Of a stretch of DNA of 64,000 bases, positions 23,731 to 34,495 are shown piece after piece. The stretch spans positions 2,418,001 through 2,482,000 of the forward strand of contig NBAZ01000002.1 of assembly GCA_002794735.1 (NCBI GenBank), in the 5' to 3' direction. Every line of letters begins with the position of its first letter. The stretch's first letter is position 1. The DNA comes from Pyrrhoderma lamaoense. Taxonomy: Eukaryota > Basidiomycota > Agaricomycetes > Hymenochaetales > Hymenochaetaceae. A program made the position numbers and the translations under genes. The notes beneath the pieces were generated by a model that did no database searches, was not told the DNA's origin, and saw nothing but the letters and a program-made list of their open reading frames with translations.

Positions 23731-25848
23731 ATGAAAAGAATGAGTTCTTCAAAACGAAAGACAACCTCCTCTCTCAGTCCCCAATCCAAGAAACCTCGGA
23801 CAAAAAGGAGTGAGAGTGAAAGAGAAAACAGTGACGATACGCAAGAAGGATTCAGAGACTGGCCAGCTCCGAGAGAGAAAATGGAAGAAGCAAGAGAGTT
23901 TATCAAAGAGTGTGTTGAAGGCGGACACCTCACGTTACTCGTACCGGATAAAGATGGTCTGTATTTCCTCCTTACCTCTACCCCTCTAGTTAAATATATA
24001 TGATATTTACCAAAATCATTGATTTTTTATTTTTTATTTTCTTTCTTGGAAAACATGATCTCATCCTATTCCCAACCTGTACACACAACACGTATACTTT
24101 CCACTCCCAAACAGCGGACGGACTCTCGTCGGAAAGATCATGCATCATACACTGACAGTACTCGGGCTACCAGAGACAAAGATAAAAGTACACATGCTCG
24201 CGAAAGCTTCGTCCGTTTTTCAGCCTACAGAGAGGAAAGCGATGGAGGCTTATGGGCAACACGTATTATATTTCTGGATCAGGGTTCACGAGCGGGTCCG
24301 CCACTCGTTTCGCCCTTCGTGACAGCAAAGTGTACGAACCCGAACCATGATCTGAACCTGAACCTTAACCTAAATCCAGACTCAGACCCAGACCCAAATA
24401 CAGACCCATCTCCAATCCCGGAACCAATTCCAGAATCACCACCACCACCACCCGCATCCCCACCCGCATCCCAAATCCCAGTCCAAACACTCATCATAGA
24501 CCACCACCAAACCACCTCCTTCCCCCAAGGCTCGCACTTCACCACATCCATCCACTCCCCGCCAATCGCGACATCCTCCGTGCTCACACACCTCATCTGT
24601 TTCCCGCTCCACCCATCCGTCCACACCGAATGCGCCGTCCCTGCCTTACTAGGCCTCTTTGGCGATCTTGGACCTAATGCGGTTAAGTGGGGGCGGGGGC
24701 AGAAGGAGGAGGAGAGGCAACCGTGGCCGGCGTACCTCGGGGAAGTTGTGAAAAAGGTGACGAAGAAGGCGTTGTTGGAGGCTGTTAGTGCTATGAATGC
24801 ACCTCGGAGGACGGCTGAATATAAAGGTGTGTGTTATGTTTTATTTTATGTTATTTGTATAACGAGAATTCGGAGCCCAGCGGGAAAGCGGGAAAGCGGA
24901 GATAAGAGAGAGAGAACCATTAAGGAATCAATCCTTTTCCCTTCTTTCTTTTCAATTCGTCTTACCCACGTTCCGATGTTATTTTTCTATCATAACACAA
25001 AGCCTAACAACCATCTATAACACTTCCCCTACCCTCCCTTCCAGTGAACGAAGCATGGGAAACAGTCCTCCGCGCCAAATCGCTCCCCGAAATCACAAAT
25101 AACGCTCTCCTCAAAGACGCCCGACGAAAAGTAAACGCCGAGATCGAGAGATGCACACGCACACACCAGATCGCCAACAGCAGCACCACCGCTACCGCTC
25201 CTCTCGCCTTCTCTAGGGACGGACGGGTAGCGCTGTTGACGATTAAGAGTGCGTACCAAGTTCATCCGGTTCTAGCCGCTCGATGGGCTGCTGCTGGGCG
25301 TTTATCACGAGTTGCTCGTGGTAGTGGTAGTGGCATTAGTGGTAGTAATAGTAGTGGAAGTGGTAATAGCGGTGGTGGTAAATTACAGCTCGTGATGGTA
25401 GCGAACGAAGGATACCATCCTTCCGGCCTCCACACAAACTTTTCTTGTCGGATTGTGGCGGGCTTGAGGAGGTTACCTGAGGAAGAGAGACCCAACCTGA
25501 TTGAGATCTTGATGGAGTATGCGCGTAAGGTCCCTGAGGACGAAGGCTTTCTTGAACGCTGTGCGGCCGATTTTGCTAGGGGGCATAAGGAGGCGAGTGG
25601 GGGTATCATTCTCTCCGTGAGTCTTTTTTTCTTTTTTTTTTTTTCTTTTTGGTTGTACTATGATTTCCTTCCATCATGACTAATCTCCATTATCGGTTTA
25701 CCTGATCCCCACGAAGTCTGACTTTGAGCTACTCAAAAAGGCGATGGAGATCGGTGTGAGACCAGAGAAACCAGATAAACCAGAGAAACCAGATAAACCA
25801 GAGAAACCAGAGGGGGTTGGTCCAAAGAAGTCAAAAGAAAAGAACTAG
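23731..25848 (+). CDS. DHH-family phosphoesterase-like protein
   Basis: The first ATG is MKRMSSSKRKTTSSLSPQ, a basic, nuclear-signal-like N-terminus. After splicing the text reads VPDKDADGLSS, the metal-binding motif I (D-x-DG) of the DHH superfamily. MHHTLTVLGLPETKIKVHML, AKASSVFQPTERKAME and FLDQGSRAGPPLVS follow. The signature VQTLIIDHHQTT (motif III, DHH) comes after a low-complexity insertion (Asn-Leu, Asp-Pro, Pro-rich, about 24349-24475). Later parts include AVPALLGLFGDLGPNAVKWG, AWETVLRAKSLPEI, RDGRVALLTIKSAYQVHPV, LVMVANEGYHPSGLHTNFSC (DHHA1-like) and ADFARGHKEASGGII. The end is a PEKPDK repeat. One-base losses near 24131-24132 (GG) and 24254-24256 (GGG) split the conserved core. A nuclease or phosphatase activity is inferred only from motifs. 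Convergent with the Zim17-type gene. Confidence 0.72.
25769..25810 (+). repeat. In-gene tandem repeat encoding PEKPDK
   Basis: A CCAGAGAAACCAGATAAA-like unit is repeated in frame in the last exon of the DHH-family gene, giving alternating PEKPDK. Likely prone to copy-number change. Confidence 0.6.
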
Positions 25849-26314
25849 ATCCAAACCAGAAAACAAAGTTGACGGCCTATTTCAAGCCCATGGGCGTGAA
25901 ACAGTGAGAAAATTCTCTCTTTCTTTTTCTTCCCCTATATTCCGTATTCCGTATTCCGTATTCTGTATTCTGGGGGGAAGTTCTTTGCTGTACTTTTTGG
26001 TGGGACATGTCTTTTGTTTTCCCTTCTTCTATAATGAATTGTATTGCAATAGGTTTGTTCGAGTGTAAGAGGTACCAGAAAAGCTTTCAACTATACATCA
26101 AAACGTGACATTATCATTATCTATAAAAAAGCAAATAGAACTATATTTATAGCAAGAGAAAAATCAGTTAAAGATATTGATTTACACGACTTGATAACGC
26201 CCGACTTACCCGAAAGAAAATCAATGAGGTTGAGAGAGAGAGAGAGAGAGAAAGGGAGGAAATAAGGAAATAAGAATAACGACGACGACGAGCGGTGGAA
26301 AGAAAGTCACAAGA
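25849..26314. other. Convergent 3' intergenic region with GA microsatellite
   Basis: Tail-to-tail spacer. Contains three or four copies of TATTCCG near 25939-25965 and a (GA) run at 26232-26250. No coding signal. Confidence 0.5.
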
Positions 26315-27178
26315 TTACTCTGAGAACTCTACGACGCCATCGTGATCTAATCTTCCTCTAGAGACTTTTTCGCCCTTTGCGCGCATGATATCCTCTATCG
26401 TCTTTAAGTTCCCGTCTCCTGTCCCGTCTGTCGTCTTGAACCACCCTAGGTGATCTGCGATGAGATGCCTGGTAAGGAGGGGAGGGGAGGGGGGAAACAG
26501 AGAGAAAAAAGTAGGGAGAAAAATAAGTGAGTTAGTATCGTTCTTAATCTCCCATTTAAATCCGCAAACATATATTGTTAAATAAAATAATAATAAAAGG
26601 AATTCACATCCCCCTAGGAAGATAGCGTAAGTGAGGAGAATTTTGGGCTTACCTGTTTTTACAATTCGGACAGGTCACGATGACGATCCCTCGTTCGTAC
26701 GAACGTTTTGTGAAATCGTGTGTTGAGCGTTCGGAGCATCCGGTGACGGTACATGTGAACGTCAGCTGGAGACGCGGTTCTTGGTGTGAGTCGAAACTGA
26801 GTGAGGAGATGTATTGATGATGTATTTGATGATGATGAGGAGGAGGAGGAAGAGGAGATGATAGAGGTGGAGATGAAGAGGAAGATGAGGATGGTGATGG
26901 TGAGGAAAGCGCCCCTGAATCTGACGAACTGGTACTTGACCGTGTAGTCGTCGTCGTCGTAGTAGTAGTAGCCGCTCTACAAGTCGTGTTATGTAACTTT
27001 CTCCGTAAAGGATGAGTTGTTCTAGACGGATGAGACGATGACGGTGAAGAAGAGAAGAGAGGAGACCCCGACTCGACGAGGATTGTAACCTCCCTCGTAG
27101 ACGGAGTTGAGCAGCAACAGTGGGCGATAGTTTTGGATGGATGACCATGAGACTCCGAAGTGGCGGAGGGATGCCCAT
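26315..27178 (-). CDS. ZIM17: DNL-type zinc finger protein (Zim17/Hep1/DNLZ)
   Basis: Zinc-binding escort protein that keeps mitochondrial Hsp70 soluble in the matrix. The core is unmistakable: LQLTFTCTVTGCSERSTHDF, TKRSYERGIVIVTCPNCKNR, then after a 184-nt intron HLIADHLGWFKTTDGTGDG and LKTIEDIMRAKGEKVSRG. Two CxxC-type pairs (CTVTGC, CPNC) bind zinc, and R-HLIADHLGWF is the family signature. It ends VVEFSE. The N-terminus is low-complexity Ser/Thr/Pro/His and its start is not fixed. The core frame has no ATG, while the ATG at 27178 (MGIPPPLRSLMVIHPKLSPT, Arg-rich, presequence-like) is one base out of frame, so either a missing base or an upstream exon is needed. Upstream of the core, RRKLHNTTC looks like a matrix-protease cleavage region. 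Confidence 0.85.
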
Positions 27179-28690
27179 GTTTTTGTATTTGAAGAGTAGG
27201 GCGGGTATCATCCTTTGGTTCTCCAGCAAAGTTGTTTTTTTGAATGTGTAGTTTAGGTGATTACTGTCGACCGACGTTCGTCAAGAAAGCAGAGAAGAGG
27301 GTCTTTTTGACTCTTTCCCCGCGCGAGAAGAGGACAAGGATACTTGTAGTGGTAAAGGCTCAGTGCAGGGGGTATTACTTATCTATAACAGTCACAGTGT
27401 AGACGGCGTCGGTTAAGAAAAGGTGACGCAACTGGGAAAAAGTGAAAAGTGAGAATGCTGAATGCAGAGCTCTGATTTGGCAGCTGATTGACACAAACCC
27501 CCATCCCGGTTACCTCCGCTTACAATCAGCACGCCGCCGCGGCTCATCATCATCATCATCATCACTCTTCAAGGCTCTACTTCGGAGGAATGTGTATAGA
27601 CACTAGAGGATCTAGACCTTCTCCGGGGGAGAACGAAGATATCCAGGGAATCGGAAGAAACCGACGAGCTCTTTTCATTTCACTGCTGCCCTGCTACTTC
27701 CCCTCCTTTTTTGTGGGGTAAAATTCATTCATTCCTGTCCGACCTTGTAGTTCATTTACAAATAGATCATTTACGAAAACCGGTTTGATTTTCAAGCACT
27801 TGCTAGCTAATACCAAGTAAGAGCTAGTTTAGAAAAATATGTTACTTAGTAGGTACTATTATATTGCTTCCCGGCATCCCTGATTGAAAATAGACTATAA
27901 CACGGCTTTCTTTCAACGTATGTACTTGATGGAGGTGGGTGGGAGGGAGATGGACTTGAATAGAGTGCGTCTATATACTTCCTATTTGATATGATAACTA
28001 TGAGAAGTTCTCATAGAGTACGGCTCGGAGAGAAAGAAAGAAAGAAAGAGTAACTTATAAATACATTTCTTCATATGCCTAAGCCTCTCACTAGTCCATA
28101 CGTTATGTCTTACTGAGTCTTCAGTCTTACGAGTATCACCCATTCTAGGTCAAGAAATGGTCTTTTTGGTTGTTTAAAACTGCAAACTGCAAAATGTACA
28201 TGTACTAATATACTAGTATACTAGTTGTATAATCATAATCATAATCATAGTGTGTGATGAGCCGCCACTAGTACTCTAGTACTCTCCCGGATACGATGAT
28301 CTCCTGAGAATGTAAAGATATGATTGTTAATATTATAACGTAGAATCTATTGTATGATGAGTATAACCCATATCATATATTATATGTATATTATGATAAT
28401 TATCACAGGTAACTATGATGATGATGTGGACTACCGTTATACTTGTCCCCCCCCCCCAACTTCAACTTCGACTTCAACTTGGAAGAGTGTGGTGAGTGTG
28501 AAGCGTAAAGTGTAAAGTATTGTCCTCCGTGTTTGTTTGGTTAAAGGTGCCAAATAGCAAGAGAAAGAAGAAGAGGAGATGGGTTTTATCAGGTTGAGCT
28601 GGGTTCGAATTTGAGGTCGAGATCTGATACGAAAACGAAGATGAGAGTAATTCGAAGCTTGTACCATATCGTATCAAATCAGAACGTATC

Positions 28691-28735
28691 ATATCATATC
28701 ATATCATATCATATCATATCATATCATATCATATC
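28691..28735. repeat. Pentanucleotide microsatellite (ATATC)9
   Basis: Nine perfect head-to-tail copies of ATATC, followed by degenerate ones (ATACC, ATGTC, GTATC). Uninterrupted repeat with no spacers. Confidence 0.9.
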
Positions 28736-28892
28736 ATACCATGTCGTATCGCATCGTATTATAATATACTATACTATAACCTCCAACCTCCAACCTCCAA
28801 ACGAAAACAAACAGACAAACAGACAAAAGAAAGAGCGGAGCCGGGAGAGGGGGAGGGGGAAGGGAGCATCGACGCTGGCTAGCTAATCTGAT

Positions 28893-28930
28893 TTCTTTAC
28901 TTCTTTACTTCTTTACTTCTTTACTTCTTT
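28893..28930. repeat. Octanucleotide tandem repeat (TTCTTTAC)n
   Basis: Four full copies plus a partial TTCTTT. Confidence 0.85.
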
Positions 28931-29950
28931 GTTCAATCCTTTATTTATCTGTTTGCTTAGCCAGGTTACCCTGAGGGATGATAACTGAAGCCATTGAACA
29001 AAAAAAAAAAAAGACTCGAAAAAAAAAAACAGATTTCTTCGCGACCCTTCCCCGCCTTCCATATATATGTATTTGTGTATGTGTATACTTACTAACTCAT
29101 CCCACACAAACCCCAACTAAACTCGGGTTCGTTCATTGGATATTCGAGATGTCGAGATGCAAGGATGGTTGGGGTGGTGGGATGACGTGGGACCCCCCTC
29201 CCCCCAAGTCCCATTCAATATGGGAGATAACGTACAGTACGTACTCGTGTAAGTACCAAAGTTTCAAAAGAAAATAGTTAGAGTTAGTCCTATTAGTCCT
29301 ACTAGTGTAATCAGTGTATGAACATACCCGTCCCGTTTCCCCATCTCGTTTTTTCCTTTGCGTACAAGCTACCCACCCCTCGAAGAAGCAACTGATTCAC
29401 TCTCATCCCCCGCCCCTCTCCAACACACACATACATAAAACCACGCCGGTAAAGCTGTTCGAGTAGAAACACGTACTATAAGTGTCCTATAATATTAAGA
29501 TGAAATATGAAATATGATGTTGCTATTGATGTCGTACGACTGATATGACTCGCATGCGTACACGCCTTTCGACATAGCCTAGATTGATACGATCTGAAAT
29601 AAATCATTTAGATAAAATGATGTGTTCATATAGGTATATATAGAAATAAATATAGAGACAGATAGATTGGAGATGGATAGATAGATAGATAGCCGAAGAG
29701 AACGGAGACTTGAGTTATTGAGTTCTTAAGTTATTGTGTGAGGCACTGCCTGATTCCTGTTTAGTTTTGTTTTGTGAGAACGCTGAGCGAGCGAGAGCGA
29801 GTGATTAGAATGTGTGTGTGTGTGGGGGGGGGGTGGAGGGAGAAGGGTGCTGTGTCAAACTCACGGGAATAGGAACCCCCCAAAAAAGAAGACGTTATGG
29901 CTATGGCTTTTGGCTTTCTTCTATGTACCGATGAAGAAGAGAAACAAGCA

Positions 29951-29992
29951 AGTCAAGAGAGTCAAGGAGTCAAGGAGTCAAGGGAGTCAAGG
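29951..29992. repeat. Tandem repeat (GTCAAGGA)n
   Basis: Five near-identical units AGTCAAGG(A/G) in a row, slightly irregular in length. Confidence 0.75.
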
Positions 29993-30071
29993 ATAAGAAG
30001 ACGGGGAGAAGACTTGGGGGAGCAACGACGTTGGGCGATGATCATTACCACGTAAATGTCGAAGTGCTAAA

Positions 30072-30103
30072 GTGTTGAAGTGTTGAAGTGTTGAAGTGTT
30101 GAA
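30072..30103. repeat. Octanucleotide tandem repeat (GTGTTGAA)4
   Basis: Four perfect copies of GTGTTGAA; a degenerate copy (AGTGCTAA) precedes them. Confidence 0.85.
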
Positions 30104-31430
30104 GCCCCGATGTTCTGACAAGCCGCAGCCGTGACAAAGTACATGTAATTGTACATGTACGTCCTCAAAATAAACAAAACACAACAAAGGAAAGAAACCC
30201 AAGAAAGAAGGAAAAGGGAGAGGGAAAGAGGACTACTCAAAGTAGAAAAAGACAAAGATGTAGGGAAGGACGGAAGAAAGGGATGGAAGAAGAACAAGAA
30301 AACAAGAAGCCACTTTAATTAGAACTTCCTTTTTCCTCCTTCCCCCCCCCAGAACTGGAACCATCAAACCATCGATCTAACGGTGTCTATCGAGGCAGTG
30401 TATGTGTTCTGTCCATCAGCCAACAGCGCAGATAATTCGGCCCCAAAAGAAAAAAGAGAGGTGTATATTAGGAGAATGTATGAGAGAGGAAAAACAAACC
30501 AAAACAGAACACTGAACAGAACAAGAAGATCGAGAGTCAAGAAATCAAGAATCAATCTGGTGAAGCGTATGTCTTTTATTGTCTTTTATTCTCTTTTGAA
30601 AAGGAAAAGAAAAAAAGAGGAAATAGAGTAGACTGATAAATAACGAGAGTGTATTATGTTGAGGAGATGGAAATATGAAAATCAAGATGACAGGCGAGAA
30701 AGAGAAACGATGGCGATGTCGATGGCAGAGGCGGTGATGACTTGGCATATTAGGGTGTGTGGGATGGAACCGAGGAAGTACTGTGACCCTCCGACGTGTA
30801 TCTGTATATGTGTTGATTTGTGTGTGGAATGTGTGGAGAACGGGTGCCTGTGGAGTTACCGAGTTTCAAAAAGTTTTCGATAGTTTTAGATTATTTTAGA
30901 ATATTTTGTTTTTGCTCTCTTATGGAGAAGAGATGAAAGAAAGAAAATTCCCGAGAAAAAGTTTTGGAAAGAGTCAGATACTGAGATAGGTTTCCCGAGC
31001 ATGATCTGATCCGTCTGGGCCGTTTTTTCCTTATCCTATCCTATTGATATTGATGTCCGGACGTCGGTGTATGTGTGTGTGTGTGGGGGGGGGGGGTAGA
31101 AAGACGGAGAATGAAGTAGTGAAAGATCCGTTTGAGAGAAGAAAGAGGTGGAGGATGCTTTAGAAGCAGGCGGAAAGAAGTAGAAATAAGGAGAAAAACA
31201 ACGAGATGTGGGGAAGAAACATCCATACATAGAAATTAGAAGTGGTGGCAGGGGCGGGACGGGGCGGGGGTCTATGGGGTTGAGGAAAGAAACGGGAAAG
31301 AAATGTAAAGATTGTTCAGTTCGATATGGAGCTCTTCTTTCGTTGCACACTTATTCATGCCCATATCGATTGTAATTGATAGCTGTTGAAAAACGTTCGG
31401 AGAACCGACGTGTCCGAGAGACCGAGGCTT

Positions 31431-32078
31431 CTACGTGTTCTGTATTTTTCTATAGCTTAGCCATCTTAACCCCTCCCCTTCACCAAAGCCAAGTACAATG
31501 TAACATGTGTATTCATCAGTATAGATCCGACAAGCCATTAGTGCTCCGAGTCGCGAATGCATGCACAGCGCTGTATGTCCAAATGTCGAGATTTTCCTAC
31601 AAGGAAAGGGGAGAAATTCAAGATCAAGTAACATATGTTTGATATCTCTTCGAAAGTTCCCCGCTAACGGGGGGATGACAAATTCGTCGTTGAGCAACCT
31701 TGACATACTTGCACACCTACATTCCTCCGTGGTAAAGGGAATTAGGGAAATTAACTTCAATAGACTGCCAGCTGAGCGCCGCCTATATGCTGTGAAGTAT
31801 GTGAAGAAGCTGAAAGAAAAGCCCGAAAAGGAGGGGAAAGGTAAGGGAAATGCTAATTCAACTGGCCATTTTGCTTTCAGCGCCCAAATATCATGATCAG
31901 CCGCCATTCCAAGAAAGAGCGGACAAATACATGGGGTCCCAAGCTCGGACCGTGATGCATTGATTTCACAAGTAAGATGTGGTCGCAGTATTGAGTCAAG
32001 TGACATAAATTCTGTTTTTTTTAATACTGCGGTACTGTGATAGCCCATCGAGAGACTGCGCACGTCACATTTGACCAT
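31431..32078 (-). CDS. Doubtful orphan ORF in the gene-poor block
   Basis: 215 codons from MVKCDVRSLSMGYHSTAVLK to YRKIQNT, the longest frame of the block. It has a hydrophobic, Phe/Ser-rich middle (FPSFSGFSFSFFTYFTAY) that looks like translated CT-rich sequence, no recognised domain and no flanking splice pattern. A plus-strand frame (31561-31896) overlaps it. Listed so it is not lost; more likely chance. Confidence 0.15.
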   Translation of the reverse strand: MVKCDVRSLSMGYHSTAVLKKTEFMSLDSILRPHLTCEINASRSELGTPCICPLFLGMAADHDIWALKAKWPVELAFPLPFPSFSGFSFSFFTYFTAYRRRSAGSLLKLISLIPFTTEECRCASMSRLLNDEFVIPPLAGNFRRDIKHMLLDLEFLPFPCRKISTFGHTALCMHSRLGALMACRIYTDEYTCYIVLGFGEGEGLRWLSYRKIQNT

Positions 32079-34384
32079 GTATCGAGCGATGTCGGTTAAT
32101 CAAGGGAGGAGAGGGGATCCCGTTTCCGGTTTAAACTCGAGTTCTCTAGCGCCTTTAGCTTCGTATTTCAATATATCAGGGCCATAATCGTTGTCAGTCA
32201 GGAGAAATAGTATAGGTAGAAAAGGGTTTGTGAAGGATGGGGGGTATGATATTGATAAGTATCATCTAGCAAAGTTTCAGTGTTGAAGAACAGATGAATT
32301 TATCTACGGTATTTTTTTTATTCGACAAAACTTCCAAGGCTTCCCTCTTATCACCGCCTTTCACGTAGTCGGTTCATTTCCTTGTTCCTGAATTCGCTCC
32401 AGAACTGGGACCGAGACCCAAATAATCAAATTTATAGAAAAAGGAAAGAACTCGAACCTGGAAAGAATAGGGAAGCCAAAACGTTAAAGACTCTTGGTTT
32501 TGGTTCCTCTTTCTTCCATGTTCTTCAAGCATAAATATTAATCAATACTAGTCAACACTAGTCATTCGATGGAAAGGGGAGGGGAGCTAGGATGCTGTAT
32601 GTCACTCTGCGAAAGTTTGGGATTTATAAAAGTCCCATCCCTTATCCCCTTTTGAGTGACGAAATGAATACAAACAATTTCCATTGCCAAAGCCTGAAAT
32701 TACCTGAATTCTGAAAGTACAGGGCCGCGCAGCACTTCACAAAAGGCGATGTGAATGGTGCTTCCCACTATACATTGAAAAGAAGATATTAGGAAGTTGG
32801 TCGAAGGTTGCCGTACTCCGGTCGGCAAATTTCTCTTGGCAAAAAATAAGGCGTTGGGGGCTCAGTTGACTGATAACAGGAACCCCGCCTTCCCAGCCCA
32901 ATTGAGCGAATATGTGTGTGCAAGTGTCGAGATTCCTAACCCATGTATCATGAAGAATGATAGAATGCTATTTTTGGATTTATGCGATAGAGGGTGATCG
33001 TTGCATTTTTACCCATTTTTTCTTCGTCCTGAGGGATTTGGAGAGAGTAGGATGATAAGGATGAAGAAACGCGGGCGGCTGACCTGAGACATAGCAACGT
33101 AACGATGTAGCGTAAAACGCTCAATGATGAAGTTACAAAAAGAACTAGATTACAGGGTTGATGGTTGATAAAGAAGCAAAAAAAAGGATGTGTATTCGAG
33201 TTCAGGTTAGTATAAGGACAAGATTCACGTATTTTGGCTGGTTGAGTTAACGTTACTCGTTTCTGAAAGGCAGATCATCTAGTATGAGTGTGGGTAGTTA
33301 TCAGTATCAAACACTTTTCAATTGAATGTTTATGGGTATGTAAGCGAAACTTTACGGTTAGGATTACCCCTTTCTCTCCAAAGGGACCCGAGCCCGGAAT
33401 TGCAGCCCAGCCAGCCAATCTACTCATCCGCATTTCTCCAACCTAACCTGACCCTACCTATTATTGTGTTATACAAAGCGTGATTTTGATACATTGAGCT
33501 CTTTAGGCGCTATTAAGCTTGACAGATTGAGATAAAGACTTGTTGGATCCAAGTAACATTGTAAAGACTAGGAATTAGTGTTCGGATGATCGTGCACTTC
33601 CGGAGATATTCTCCTACAAACCAAAATACGGGTCTGTCAGTAGTGGTTAAAACTCGGAATTAATCTTTATTTGCCTTAACGGACTGGGTACAGCAAATAA
33701 AACTGTCGAGATTATAGGGGCTTTTAATGTTTGGAGTCTTGGCTAAATCAGATGGATATTAATTGTAATTATCATATGACTTTTAATAGAGAATCGAAGG
33801 CATTCCCCAACAAATACGCCAATATGATGATCTGTGAATGATGCGAACTGTACGCAATGGAGCGGAAACGAGCCAATAAGACAGAGTTATTATGAAAGCC
33901 TCGGATATCAACGGAATATATGGTTATACTCTTTCCCATCAAGAGTAAAAGTGAGGCTGTTGGAGATTGTTAGGTAGGATACTAGTGAGGTCAAAAATAT
34001 TCCGTGATTGCGCGAGTTTATTCTGGTCGTGTGCTGAGGATATCGATCAAGGATGCTAAAAATAATAACGAGGGTCGGCGTCCGGAGCAGAGCCAGAGCA
34101 CGTGACTGTCGGTGCTCTTAAGTTTTTTTGGCGTTGTTTGATTTTCTTCGATCACTTTCTGTCGGTCGGTGGACTGACACAGGGGCCGGGAAGCGATGTA
34201 CAAAAAAAATTCCATAAAAGGAGATAAAATTGTCCCTGGGCTGTCCGTGAGAAGAGTGATGGAATGAATTTTGAGATGAAGCGAACCTGAGAAACACATG
34301 GAGTCTGATAAGCAGCTCAAATCCAATCCGCACCTTTCCAAATCGAGATTCACCATGAGCTCCTCTGCTTATCTCCTCAGCTGC

Positions 34385-34392
34385 CTATAAAG
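34385..34392 (+). promoter_or_regulatory. TATA box of the amino acid permease
   Basis: CTATAAAG 104-111 bp upstream of the ATG at 34496, followed by a CT-rich leader (CTTCCTCTTCTCCACCCTCT), as common in strongly expressed fungal genes. Confidence 0.55.
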
Positions 34393-34495
34393 CAGCCGCC
34401 CTCCGTCAACTTCCTCTTCTCCACCCTCTAAAGGTCCCCATCTTCCGGCTCAACGCCGCCAATCTTCATAGAGCTTCCTGTGCTCAAAGCCCGTC

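Larger units (their letters stand above)
27245..34384. other. Gene-poor, microsatellite-rich block of about 7 kb
   Basis: No conserved protein could be read on either strand. Contents are homopolymers (C11 at 28447-28457, G10 at 29824-29833, G12 at 31085-31096), di- to octanucleotide tandem repeats listed separately, CT/GA-rich tracts and scattered short ORFs. The longest ORF is 31431-32078 (-), not recognised. There are no canonical tRNA B boxes in a foldable context. It may hold noncoding transcripts or decayed elements, and it includes the distal upstream region of the permease gene. Confidence 0.6.

Noticed and set aside
24279..24626. Gly/Trp-rich minus-strand ORFs opposite the DHH gene
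   Set aside because: Complement of the Pro/Asp low-complexity insertion; the plus strand carries the DHH motif.
28691..28735. Short regularly repeated units that could suggest a CRISPR array
   Set aside because: Units are 5 bp, contiguous and lack spacers; the genome is eukaryotic. It is a microsatellite.
32440..32515. Possible tRNA on the minus strand (GGTTCGAGTTC resembles a B box)
   Set aside because: No acceptor stem, no A box at the right distance and no anticodon arm can be folded. A similar TCGAAC at 7073 fails in the same way.
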